Shown one piece after another: positions 20,697 through 29,504 of a DNA stretch of 64,000 nt; within the stretch, counting starts at the first letter, position 1, and the number at the start of each line of letters is the position of its first letter. The DNA lies in assembly GCA_024693775.1 (NCBI GenBank), contig JAILKL010000016.1, forward strand, positions 1 to 64,000, in the 5' to 3' direction. The notes beneath the pieces were generated by a model that was not told where the DNA came from, ran no database searches, and saw only the letters and a list, made by a program, of their open reading frames with translations. This DNA is from Pseudobutyrivibrio sp. (lineage in GTDB: Bacteria; Bacillota; Clostridia; Lachnospirales; Lachnospiraceae). Position numbers and translations under genes: made by a program.

Positions 20697-21437
20697 ATGA
20701 AAGAATTTAGTTTAAAGAACATTCGATTTAACAATTCGGCCTGTAGTCTGCTTATTATCACAATACTTTTATTAACATTATTTTATCATTGCTATATAAA
20801 GAGCTATGCTCAACCAATTGAAATGGAGAATGCAGCAGCTGAAAATGTATCATATTCAGGAAATATTTTTGAAAGTGTAAAACCTTCCATCGAGCGTTCT
20901 AATGCAATAGTTGTAAAGTCGATGGAGGAAATAAAAGAGAAAATGTCTATCGAAAAAACAGTTTATGATGTCCCTGAGACATTTGTTAACCCTGAAAGCG
21001 GTAAGACTGTAAAATATAAGGGTGGAAAAACAATTGAACGCACTCAAAAGATTACTTATGGCGAGCTTGGATATATAAATGAGTTAGCAGAGCCTGATGA
21101 AGATGGCTTTATGAAGCTAGATGACAGATATTTAATTGCCATTGGTAGTAGATTTAACGCAGAGCCAGGTCAGTATATTGATGTTGTTCTAGAAAATGGT
21201 GTGGTTATCAACTGCATTATGGGTGACGCAAAGGCTGACGTGGATACAGATGCAACAAATACTTTTACCTATAAATCTAGATGCTGTAGTGAGTTTATTG
21301 TAGATAAATATTCAATCAGATCAGATATTTACAAGAGAGGTAATGCATCCTTAAAGGATGACTCATGGGATTCACCTGTAGTAAATATTGTTGTGTATGA
21401 TAAATTTTATGAGGCATCTGAAATAGAGACTGTTTAA
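20697..21437 (+). CDS. Membrane-anchored extracytoplasmic protein with a C-terminal 3D/double-psi barrel-like domain
   Basis: N-terminal TM helix; RYLIAIGSRFNAEPGQYIDVVLENGVVINCIMGDAKADVDT pattern. Start at internal ATG 20697. Confidence 0.55.
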   Translation: MKEFSLKNIRFNNSACSLLIITILLLTLFYHCYIKSYAQPIEMENAAAENVSYSGNIFESVKPSIERSNAIVVKSMEEIKEKMSIEKTVYDVPETFVNPESGKTVKYKGGKTIERTQKITYGELGYINELAEPDEDGFMKLDDRYLIAIGSRFNAEPGQYIDVVLENGVVINCIMGDAKADVDTDATNTFTYKSRCCSEFIVDKYSIRSDIYKRGNASLKDDSWDSPVVNIVVYDKFYEASEIETV

Positions 21438-21524
21438 TAGAATCATTGACTACTGTTATGTTTATGTTAAAATCTTTAGCAGATTAAAGTGAATTCACAG
21501 GATAAAGGAATAGTGGGGCAAAAC

Positions 21525-23951
21525 ATGACAAGACAGGATTTTAGACAGCTATTAGAAAAAAGAATTGTTTTTTTAGATGGGGCAACTGGTACCGAGCTTC
21601 AAAAGGCAGGTATGCCAGCTGGGGTATGTCCAGAAAAGTGGATTATAGATAATCCCGAGGCTATTCAAAAATTGCAGAAGGCATATTTTGAAGCAGGCTC
21701 TGATATTGTGCTGGCACCTACATTTACAGCATCTCGTATAAAGCTGGCAGAGTATGGGCTAGAAGACAATCTAGTGGAGATGAATAGACAGCTCGTGAGA
21801 CTCAGCCGTCAGGTGGCAGGAGATAAAGGACTTGTTGCAGCAGATATTTCTATGACAGGAAAACAGCTTTATCCACTTGGCGATTTGATGTTTGAGGATT
21901 TAGTTGATTGCTATAAGGAACAGGTAGAGGCTATTTTACTTGAGGGCGTAGATTTATTTGTTGTTGAGACAATGATGAGCTTGCAGGAATGCCGTGCAGC
22001 CGTGCTTGCCATAAAAGAAACCTGTGATTTGCCTATAGTGGTTTCCCTAACCTTTAATCCGGATGGAAAAACACTATATGGCACAGCACCGGATACAGCC
22101 ATGATTGTACTAGAGTCTATGGGCGTAGACTGTGTAGGCATGAATTGCAGTACAGGACCAGAAGCTATGCTTCCACTTGTAAAGCAAATGAAAGCGGTGG
22201 CAAATATCCCTATTATTGTAAAGCCAAATGCTGGATTGCCAGAGCTTGATAATGGTAAGACTGTTTACAAAATGGGACCAGAGGATTTTGCCAATGCCTG
22301 TGAAGAATTATACGAGGCTGGTGGCTCTTTATTTGGTGGATGCTGTGGCTCTACACCAGCTCATATCAGTGCTCTTGTTAAGAGATTAAAGGATAAAAAG
22401 CAGCATACATTTGAGTATAAGCCACTGAGAGTGGTTACCTCAGAGCGAATGAATACCTGGATTGATTTGGATGGACCGTTTATGGTAATTGGAGAGAGAA
22501 TCAATCCTACAGGTAAAAAGAAATTCCAGGAAACCTTAAAAAATGGTTCACTGTCTATGGTGGTGGATTTTGCCAGAGAGCAGGAGGAAAAGGGCGCTCA
22601 TATTCTTGATGTAAATATGGGCATGAATGGCATTGATGAAAAGCATATGATGCTTGAAAGTATCTACGAGGTTACCTCATCAGTGGATTTGCCATTATGT
22701 CTTGATACTAGCCATGTGGATGTAATGGAAGCCGCTCTTAGAATATATCCAGGACGTGCTCTTATTAATTCTATTTCTGCAGAAGAAGAAAAAATGGAGC
22801 CATTGCTGGCGCTAGCAAAAAAATATGGAGCTATGTTTATTACATTGCCACTGTCTGGAGCAGGGCTACCTAAAGACATAAATGAGAAAAAAGAACATAT
22901 CAATACTGTCCTTGCAGCAGCGAAAAAAGCAGGACTTCACAAGGAAGATGCTGTTGTGGATGTATTGGTACAGACTGTGGGGGCTGAGGGAACAGCAGCA
23001 TTACAGTGTTTTGAAACAATAGAATATTGTAAATACGAATTAGGCTTGCCTACAGTTTGTGGCTTGTCAAACATTTCCTTTGGTATGCCAAACCGTCAAT
23101 TCGTAAATACGACATATCTGACAATAGCAGTCAGCAAGGGATTGACTATGGCAATTGCAAACCCTAATCAGGAAATGCTAATGTATTGTGCCATAGCAGC
23201 AGATACCTTGATGAATAAAGCTGGTGCGTTGGAAAAATATTCTTCACTCCCAGTAGTGGAGACAAAGGCGCCTGCAGCAAAAACTGCCTCTGTACAGGGT
23301 GGATTAACAGTAGCAAATGCCAGTGATGGAGTAGGTCCTATTGCTGAATGTGTTATTAAAGGGAAAAAGGATCAAATCGTAATAGAGATAAATAAAATGC
23401 TAGAATCTGGTGTAGATCCTCAGGTAATCATAGAGGAGCACCTTATCAAGGGCATTAACATAGTGGGAGAGCTCTATGATAAAAAGAAATACTTTTTACC
23501 ACAGCTGATTGCTGGGGCCAATGCTATGGAAACAGGCATGAAGGTGATAGAGCCGCTTTTGGCATCTGAGGATGGAGAAAGCAAGGCTACAATTGTCATT
23601 GCCACAGTGCAGGGCGATATTCATGATATTGGAAAAAATCTGGTGGCACTAATGCTAAAGAATTATGGGTTTAATGTAATTGATTTGGGAAAGGATGTGC
23701 CAACAGAAACTATTATTGATAAAGCAATCGAGGTGGATGCTGATATAATAGGATTATCTGCGCTAATGACCACAACTATGATGAGAATGGATGATGTGGT
23801 AAAATTAGCTAAGGAAAAAGGCTGCAGAGCACAAATAATAATAGGTGGAGCCTGCATAAATGAATCCTTCAAGGATGAAATTCATGCAGATGGATATTCT
23901 GCCGATGCAGCCGAATGCGTCAAATTAGTTCAAAATTTGATGAAAAGATAG
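21525..23951 (+). CDS. metH: B12-dependent methionine synthase, homocysteine/pterin/B12 domains, no reactivation domain
   Basis: FLDGATGTELQKAG, GGCCGSTPAHI, GERINPTGKKKF, DVNMG, GDIHDIGKNLVALMLKNYGF B12-binding motif. Confidence 0.93.
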   Translation: MTRQDFRQLLEKRIVFLDGATGTELQKAGMPAGVCPEKWIIDNPEAIQKLQKAYFEAGSDIVLAPTFTASRIKLAEYGLEDNLVEMNRQLVRLSRQVAGDKGLVAADISMTGKQLYPLGDLMFEDLVDCYKEQVEAILLEGVDLFVVETMMSLQECRAAVLAIKETCDLPIVVSLTFNPDGKTLYGTAPDTAMIVLESMGVDCVGMNCSTGPEAMLPLVKQMKAVANIPIIVKPNAGLPELDNGKTVYKMGPEDFANACEELYEAGGSLFGGCCGSTPAHISALVKRLKDKKQHTFEYKPLRVVTSERMNTWIDLDGPFMVIGERINPTGKKKFQETLKNGSLSMVVDFAREQEEKGAHILDVNMGMNGIDEKHMMLESIYEVTSSVDLPLCLDTSHVDVMEAALRIYPGRALINSISAEEEKMEPLLALAKKYGAMFITLPLSGAGLPKDINEKKEHINTVLAAAKKAGLHKEDAVVDVLVQTVGAEGTAALQCFETIEYCKYELGLPTVCGLSNISFGMPNRQFVNTTYLTIAVSKGLTMAIANPNQEMLMYCAIAADTLMNKAGALEKYSSLPVVETKAPAAKTASVQGGLTVANASDGVGPIAECVIKGKKDQIVIEINKMLESGVDPQVIIEEHLIKGINIVGELYDKKKYFLPQLIAGANAMETGMKVIEPLLASEDGESKATIVIATVQGDIHDIGKNLVALMLKNYGFNVIDLGKDVPTETIIDKAIEVDADIIGLSALMTTTMMRMDDVVKLAKEKGCRAQIIIGGACINESFKDEIHADGYSADAAECVKLVQNLMKR

Positions 23952-23965
23952 TATTTAGGAGATTT

Positions 23966-25009
23966 ATGGAAGAACAGAAGCACAAGAGAAGAGTTCATTA
24001 CTCTGGAAAATATCCAAAGAAATTTGAAGAAAAATACAAGGAGCACAATCCAGAAAAATATAAGGACACTATTGAACACGTTATAAAAAAGGGCTCTACA
24101 CCAGCAGGAATGCATATTTCCATTATGGTGCAGGAGATACTTGATTTTCTTCAAATTCAGCCAGGGCAGCAGGGATTAGATTGTACACTAGGCTATGGCG
24201 GACATACTAGAAAAATGTTAGAAAAGCTTGAAAAGCAAGGCTGTATCTATGGACTAGATGTGGATCCGATAGAATCTGCAAAGACAGTTGAGAGGTTGAG
24301 AAATGCCGGGTATGGTGAGGACAATTTCCAGTTTCGATTAATAAACTTTGCCAACATAGATAAGGTGGCAGAGGAAGCAGGAAAATTTGATTTCGTTTTA
24401 GCTGATTTGGGAGTGTCATCTATGCAGATTGACAATCCTGAAAGAGGATTTTCTTACAAGATAGATGGACCTCTTGATTTACGTTTGGATCCTGAGCATG
24501 GGGAGAGTGCAGCAGAGCGTCTTCACAACATTACTGAGGAAGAATTCGTAGGTATGATGATAGAAAACTCTGATGAGCCATATGCCGAGGAGATAGCACA
24601 CAAGGTATTTACCCTTATGTCAAAGGAAAATCCTATGGACACCACTACAGCTCTTAGAGAGGCGATTGCCGAAGCACTTTGGAAGGTTCCAAAGGATGAA
24701 AAGGAAAAGGCTATTAAAAAAAGCTGCGCCAGAGTGTTCCAGGCACTTCGTATAGACGTTAATAGTGAGTTTGAAGTTTTGTATTCATTCCTTGAAAAAT
24801 TACCTACTGTACTTAAGCCAGGCGGAAGAGCAGCTATACTTACCTTCCACTCAGGGGAGGATAGACTTGTGAAAAAGTCATTTAAGGAATTGGCTAGAGA
24901 AGGAGTATATTCTGAAGTTTCATCTGATGTAATCAGACCATCAGCGGAAGAATGCAGAATTAATCCTAGAAGTAAGTCCACAAAAATGAGATGGGCAATC
25001 AAAAGCTAA
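23966..25009 (+). CDS. rsmH: 16S rRNA (cytosine(1402)-N4)-methyltransferase family protein
   Basis: DCTLGYGGHTRKMLEKL, DLGVSSMQIDNPERGFSY, LTFHSGEDRLVK; long N-terminal extension; start 23966 after AGGAG. Confidence 0.9.
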   Translation: MEEQKHKRRVHYSGKYPKKFEEKYKEHNPEKYKDTIEHVIKKGSTPAGMHISIMVQEILDFLQIQPGQQGLDCTLGYGGHTRKMLEKLEKQGCIYGLDVDPIESAKTVERLRNAGYGEDNFQFRLINFANIDKVAEEAGKFDFVLADLGVSSMQIDNPERGFSYKIDGPLDLRLDPEHGESAAERLHNITEEEFVGMMIENSDEPYAEEIAHKVFTLMSKENPMDTTTALREAIAEALWKVPKDEKEKAIKKSCARVFQALRIDVNSEFEVLYSFLEKLPTVLKPGGRAAILTFHSGEDRLVKKSFKELAREGVYSEVSSDVIRPSAEECRINPRSKSTKMRWAIKS

Positions 25010-25079
25010 TTATTGTATATGCGATAAAATCTGCAAATTTGACATAAATTAAAAAGTATTGCGAATTTAATCATTTTGG

Positions 25080-25108
25080 TTGACATTCAACTGGTTGAAT
25101 GTTATATT
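25080..25108 (+). promoter_or_regulatory. Sigma-A-type promoter of the tRNA operon
   Basis: TTGACA-17 bp-TATATT directly upstream of the tRNAs. Confidence 0.85.
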
Positions 25109-25146
25109 TACGTAGTCGCTTGAAGCGGAGAACCGCTACAAGCTCT

Positions 25147-25219
25147 GGGATCTTAGCTCAGCTGGGAGAGCATCTGCCTTACAAGCAGAGGGTCACAGGT
25201 TCGAGCCCTGTAGGTCCCA
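25147..25219 (+). tRNA. tRNA-Val (anticodon TAC)
   Basis: 73-nt cloverleaf; anticodon loop CTTACAA; GGTTCGAGCC T-arm; acceptor GGGATCT/AGGTCCC. Confidence 0.93.
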
Positions 25220-25239
25220 TTTTTTTAAATAATCAATAT

Positions 25240-25313
25240 GGCGAGATAGCTCAGTTGGCTAGAGCACGCGGTTCATACCCGCGGTGTCGAGGGTTCTAAT
25301 CCCCCTCTCGCTA
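25240..25313 (+). tRNA. tRNA-Met (anticodon CAT, elongator-like)
   Basis: 74-nt cloverleaf; anticodon loop TTCATAC; acceptor GGCGAGA/TCTCGCT. Confidence 0.88.
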
Positions 25314-25330
25314 CTATAAAGAATAAAGGA

Positions 25331-25358
25331 AAGCTTAGGCATTTGCCTAAGCTTTTTA
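25331..25358 (+). terminator. Intrinsic terminator of tRNA operon
   Basis: AAGCTTAGGCA/TGCCTAAGCTT stem with T5. Confidence 0.9.
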
Positions 25359-25383
25359 TTATATATATTAATTAAACAACAAA

Positions 25384-25456
25384 GACACCGCGGGTACCGC
25401 GGTATCGAGGGGTGAGCGTGGTCCGGTGGACCACACGATTGCGAACCGACCGAGCC
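25384..25456. repeat. GC-rich palindromic element partly mirroring the tRNA-Met
   Basis: GACACCGCGGGT (25384-25395) is the exact reverse complement of 25277-25288 in the tRNA; nested palindrome GTGGTCC-GGT-GGACCAC (25418-25434). Confidence 0.65.
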
Positions 25457-25575
25457 GTATTCAATGTTGGTTTGGAATAAAAATCTGAAAATAATAAAAA
25501 AATAGTACAGTATTCATTCAACTTTAGGGTATAATTGTAGTTGGAGGCGTATAATTCACATAAAGGAGACGAACT

Positions 25576-26064
25576 ATGGATAAAAAAGTTGTCGAGTTAT
25601 TGAATGCACAGGTAAACAAAGAATTTTTTTCTGCTTATTTGTATCTAGGTATTTCCAAGTTTTTTACTCAAGAAAACCTTATGGGTTTTGCTTCATGGTA
25701 TAGAGTTCAGGCGGAGGAAGAGCAGGAGCACGCCATGAAGATTTACAATTATCTTCTTGAGCAGGACCAGGATGTTACTTTAGATCCAATCAATGCAGTT
25801 GATATTAAGCTAAAGGATGCATTGGATGCAGCAAAGGAAGCTGATAAGCATGAGCGCTATATCACAGATTCCATCAATAAGATAATGGATGCTGCAGTTG
25901 CAGCAAAGGATTATAGAACTCAGCTCTTCTTGAACTGGTTTATTTCAGAGCAGGAGGAAGAGGAGAATAATTCTAAGGAGATGATTGCTAAGATTGAAAT
26001 GGTAGGAAAGGATAAAAAGAGCCTTTATCTATTAGACAAAGAGGTTGGCGGTCGTCAGGGCTAA
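25576..26064 (+). CDS. ftnA: Ferritin
   Basis: LLNAQVNKEFFSAYLYLGISKFF, EEEQEHAMKIYNYL, FLNWFISEQEEEE. Confidence 0.95.
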   Translation: MDKKVVELLNAQVNKEFFSAYLYLGISKFFTQENLMGFASWYRVQAEEEQEHAMKIYNYLLEQDQDVTLDPINAVDIKLKDALDAAKEADKHERYITDSINKIMDAAVAAKDYRTQLFLNWFISEQEEEENNSKEMIAKIEMVGKDKKSLYLLDKEVGGRQG

Positions 26065-26079
26065 TTTTTATAGAATATA

Positions 26080-26125
26080 AAAGCTTTCGAAATGGAGATT
26101 ATTCCATATTCGAAAGCTTTTTTTA
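26080..26125. terminator. Bidirectional intrinsic terminator
   Basis: AAAGCTTTCGAA...TTCGAAAGCTTT stem, T-run. Confidence 0.9.
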
Positions 26126-26461
26126 TTATTCGTTCATGGCGTTGGTTTCATTTTTGATTTCCCAGTGAATTAAAAAGGTCAAGGCAGCACGTAAAGCTAT
26201 AATGGCTCCAAGAATACCAAGCTCTGCCCATTCTCTGACAACTACGGTACGAAGGACCTCGCCTCCTAGTTTAAATTCCAATGCTAGTGCAATACCTTGT
26301 GCTAGTTCTAGTCTTATGGTCTTATCTTTGCGAATCCATAGGATAAAGCTTTTTATTGCGGAGTACACTAAAATAGCTATTCCAAATAGCTCTAAAAGCA
26401 AGGTGGAAAACTCCACTATGTAACGTAAAACCATCTCTGCGTTTTCATATAAATTTTCCAT
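26126..26461 (-). CDS. DUF1622-like membrane protein
   Basis: 3-TM protein with LELAQGIALALEFKLGGEVLRTVV motif. Confidence 0.82.
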   Translation of the reverse strand: MENLYENAEMVLRYIVEFSTLLLELFGIAILVYSAIKSFILWIRKDKTIRLELAQGIALALEFKLGGEVLRTVVVREWAELGILGAIIALRAALTFLIHWEIKNETNAMNE

Positions 26462-26654
26462 AGGCTCCCTCCAAAGTGTTGAAATACGGTCACATTTAAA
26501 AAAATGTGAAATATGTCTGAATTCGATTGACCGCAGGTGTATTTGTCTATACTATTAGAATAGAGTAAGTGGACAGAAGGAGTCAATAACTTCATGAAGA
26601 TATTTTATTTCCTGGCAGAAATAAATCTTCATAAACTTAAGAGAGGAGGGGTTT

Positions 26655-27287
26655 ATGCGATACATATGCCAAGTATGTGGATATGTGTACGATGAGGCTA
26701 AAGAAAATGTCTCCTTTGAACAATTGCCAGATGATTGGAAGTGCCCTTTATGTAAAGCATCTAAGGATGCTTTTGCTCCAGAGGCTGCACAAAATCAGGC
26801 GCAACCGGTTAGTGTTAATTTGGAATCGGCAGATATGAAAAAGCTAACGCCAGGACAACTTTCTGCAGTTTGTTCCAATTTAGCAAGGGGCTGCGAAAAG
26901 CAGTATATGGCCAAGGAAGCCGATTTGTTCAAAGAATTAGCTGATTATTTTGAGACAATTACTCCTAAGGTTAGTGACAAAACAGTTGATGATGTTGCTA
27001 GAATTTTACAGGAGGATATTGATAATTATCCAAATGTAAGAGCTGTGTCTGATCAAAATAATGATCGAGGTGCAGCGAGAATTTGTGTATGGGGCGAAAA
27101 GGTAACCCGTATGTTAGCTTCACTAGTGAATAGATATTTAAATGAGGGTGAGGCGATGCTTGCGGATACAGAAATTTGGGTGTGCACTGTATGTGGCTTT
27201 GTTTATATTGGTGATGCACCACCAGAATTATGTCCTGTATGCAAGGTTCCTCCTTTTAAATTTGAAAAAATAGAAGGGAGGGCATAG
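26655..27287 (+). CDS. Double-rubredoxin protein with ferritin-like middle region
   Basis: N-terminal [15 protein letters not shown]...[13 protein letters not shown] rubredoxin and C-terminal [25 protein letters not shown]. Confidence 0.8.
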   Translation: MRYICQVCGYVYDEAKENVSFEQLPDDWKCPLCKASKDAFAPEAAQNQAQPVSVNLESADMKKLTPGQLSAVCSNLARGCEKQYMAKEADLFKELADYFETITPKVSDKTVDDVARILQEDIDNYPNVRAVSDQNNDRGAARICVWGEKVTRMLASLVNRYLNEGEAMLADTEIWVCTVCGFVYIGDAPPELCPVCKVPPFKFEKIEGRA

Positions 27288-27290
27288 GTA

Positions 27291-28475
27291 ATGGAAAAGA
27301 AGGCCGTTAGAAATTTAAGGTTATGCACGAAAGATTGTCTTTGCCTTTATGTTTGTCCTGTGGGGGCAACGGATACTGAGGATAGCATTATAGATGTAGA
27401 AAAATGCATAGGCTGTGGAGCTTGCGCCCAAGCTTGCCCAAGCGCTGCAATTTCCATGGTGCCAACAGAATATCCACCTCAGCAGCCAAAGGCAGATGAA
27501 GTAAAGGCAATTTTGAATGATTTAGCTAAGAGTAAATCTGATGGTGAAACAATTGCAAAGGAAATAGCAGCATCTACTGATAAAGATGGTTTAAGTAGAT
27601 TGATGCAGGCTATTGCAAAATCAGAAAGACTTGTGGCGGAGGATATAGTTCGTGAAGCCGGTTTTATGTTGCCACAGAGTGGTAACAGTCACGAATTACT
27701 TAATTACCTTTTGGAAAATCCTCCTACAAAAGAATTTCCTAAGGACACAGTTAAAAAGATTTTAGAAGTAGTACCTGATAACGATAATAAAACAGTAAAA
27801 AGAAAAGGAGATCTAAACATGGCAAAGTGGAAATGTACAGTATGTGGTTATATTCATGAAGGCGATCAGCCACCAGAGGTATGTCCTGTTTGTAAGCAAC
27901 CAGCAAGCGTTTTTGAAAAGATTGAGGAGCCAAAGACAAATAATCCTTATGCAGGAACAAAGACAGAGAAAAACCTATGGGAAGCTTTTGCAGGCGAGTC
28001 TATGGCTAGAAACAAATATACATATTTTGCTTCTGTTGCTAAGAAGGCTGGATATGAGCAGATCGCTGCTTTATTCTTAAAGACAGCTGACAATGAAAAG
28101 GAGCATGCTAAGCTATGGTTCAAGGCTCTTGGAGAATTAGGAGATACAGAGGTAAATCTTCTTCACGCAGCCGAGGGTGAGAATTATGAGTGGACAGACA
28201 TGTATGACAAGATGGCAAAGGATGCTGACGAGGAAGGCTTCCATGAGCTAGCAGAGAAGTTTAGAGGCGTTGCTGCCGTTGAGAAGCTTCATGAAGAGAG
28301 ATATCGTGCACTTCTTAAGAATGTTGAGGCTATGGAGGTATTCAAGAAGAGCGGCGTTACTATGTGGGAATGCAGAAACTGCGGTCATGTAGTTATCGGT
28401 ACAGAGGCTCCTGAGATTTGCCCTGTTTGTGATCATCCACAGTCATTCTTTGAGGTACGTGCTGAGAATTATTAA
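27291..28475 (+). CDS. 4Fe-4S ferredoxin - rubrerythrin fusion
   Basis: [11 protein letters not shown] and [16 protein letters not shown] ferredoxin motifs; C-terminal rubrerythrin ([38 protein letters not shown]) and terminal rubredoxin knuckle. Confidence 0.88.
   Translation: MEKKAVRNLRLCTKDCLCLYVCPVGATDTEDSIIDVEKCIGCGACAQACPSAAISMVPTEYPPQQPKADEVKAILNDLAKSKSDGETIAKEIAASTDKDGLSRLMQAIAKSERLVAEDIVREAGFMLPQSGNSHELLNYLLENPPTKEFPKDTVKKILEVVPDNDNKTVKRKGDLNMAKWKCTVCGYIHEGDQPPEVCPVCKQPASVFEKIEEPKTNNPYAGTKTEKNLWEAFAGESMARNKYTYFASVAKKAGYEQIAALFLKTADNEKEHAKLWFKALGELGDTEVNLLHAAEGENYEWTDMYDKMAKDADEEGFHELAEKFRGVAAVEKLHEERYRALLKNVEAMEVFKKSGVTMWECRNCGHVVIGTEAPEICPVCDHPQSFFEVRAENY
27819..28475 (+). CDS. Possible alternative product: stand-alone rubrerythrin from internal start
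   Basis: In-frame ATG at 27819 preceded by AAAAGGAG with canonical spacing; product starts [25 protein letters not shown]. Confidence 0.6.
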   Translation: MAKWKCTVCGYIHEGDQPPEVCPVCKQPASVFEKIEEPKTNNPYAGTKTEKNLWEAFAGESMARNKYTYFASVAKKAGYEQIAALFLKTADNEKEHAKLWFKALGELGDTEVNLLHAAEGENYEWTDMYDKMAKDADEEGFHELAEKFRGVAAVEKLHEERYRALLKNVEAMEVFKKSGVTMWECRNCGHVVIGTEAPEICPVCDHPQSFFEVRAENY

Positions 28476-28510
28476 TAACTAAAATTTCATTATATAGGAG
28501 CAATCAGTTG

Positions 28511-28552
28511 CACCGACCTCCATAGTTAAAGCATTGGAGGTCGGTGTTTTTT
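28511..28552 (+). terminator. Intrinsic terminator
   Basis: CACCGACCTCCA...TGGAGGTCGGTG then T6. Confidence 0.95.
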
Positions 28553-28637
28553 GATTTTTAGAAAAATCAAAGAACTTTAGTATTGTCAGTGTTATACTAT
28601 TAATTATTTATTAGATAAACACTACAAAGGAAGAATA

Positions 28638-29384
28638 ATGTTAAAGGATAAAGATATAAGGGAAGCACTGTTTGACTATTTAGAAATTGAATATGGCAAG
28701 ACTAGAATCATGGAAGAAAAGATGATCGGAAAATCTCGTGCCGATGTGATTATGGTTATAGCAGGAGCTCTTGCTGGTATAGAAATCAAATCAGACGCTG
28801 ACACATATACAAGACTAGAGGGGCAGATAAAGGATTACGACAAGTATTTTGATTATAACATTGTGGTCGTTGGAAGTAGTCATGCTATGCATATAGAGGA
28901 GCATGTTCCTGAATATTGGGGAATAGTTACAGTTGATGAGGTAGATGGAAAAGCTGATTTCTATTTTCTCAGACAGCCACTGTTAAATAAAAAAATGAAA
29001 ATAAACAGAAAGCTAGAGATTTTATGGAGACCAGAGCTGGATATTCTTCAAAAAAAGCATGGGATGCCAGCCTATAAGCAAAAAAGTAAGGCTTTTATTA
29101 GAAAGAAGATTGTTGAGTGGACAAAAACTCCTCCAACTAAAGCTGAAATTACTAGAATAAAAAGGAAAGCAAAAGCAGAAGGAATAACACCCGATATTCC
29201 AGAAACTAAAATTAATATTTGTGATTTGAATAATGATATTAGTGAATTATTATTTGAAAGAGATTATGAGAAGCTTTTGGCTGAAATAGCAGCCTTTCGT
29301 AAAGAAAAAAATCCGAAAAGAAGAGGCCCTAAAGCATCTACAAATGTTAGACGTATACGAAGACGAGAGAAAAAATCACAATAA
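28638..29384 (+). CDS. sce7726-family-like protein (possible PD-(D/E)XK-like fold)
   Basis: KSRADVIMVIAGALAGIEIKSDADTYTRLEGQIKDYDKYFDYNIVVVGSSH pattern. Confidence 0.75.
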   Translation: MLKDKDIREALFDYLEIEYGKTRIMEEKMIGKSRADVIMVIAGALAGIEIKSDADTYTRLEGQIKDYDKYFDYNIVVVGSSHAMHIEEHVPEYWGIVTVDEVDGKADFYFLRQPLLNKKMKINRKLEILWRPELDILQKKHGMPAYKQKSKAFIRKKIVEWTKTPPTKAEITRIKRKAKAEGITPDIPETKINICDLNNDISELLFERDYEKLLAEIAAFRKEKNPKRRGPKASTNVRRIRRREKKSQ

Positions 29385-29504
29385 ATATGAATAAAAATTA
29401 ATAGAAGTTGCATATAATGTATAAAATCAACTTTTAGGCTTGTTTTTTTAGATGTGTGTGCTAATATACTATGTATAAAAATACATCAGAGGGAATAAAT
29501 ATAC

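Noticed and set aside
24523-25002. Minus-strand 159-aa ORF inside rsmH
   Set aside because: Antisense shadow ORF; rsmH motifs are clear on the plus strand.
25099-25299. 66-aa ORF MLYLRSRLKRR...SYPRCRGF in the track
   Set aside because: It is translation through the tRNA-Val and tRNA-Met genes; no independent coding evidence.
25388-25412. CCGCGGGTACCGCGG looked like a T-box antiterminator core (GGGTGGTACCGCG)
   Set aside because: Lacks the GGGTGG block, the Stem I specifier region and a downstream aminoacyl-tRNA synthetase or amino-acid gene; it is better explained as a palindromic/tRNA-mirroring element.
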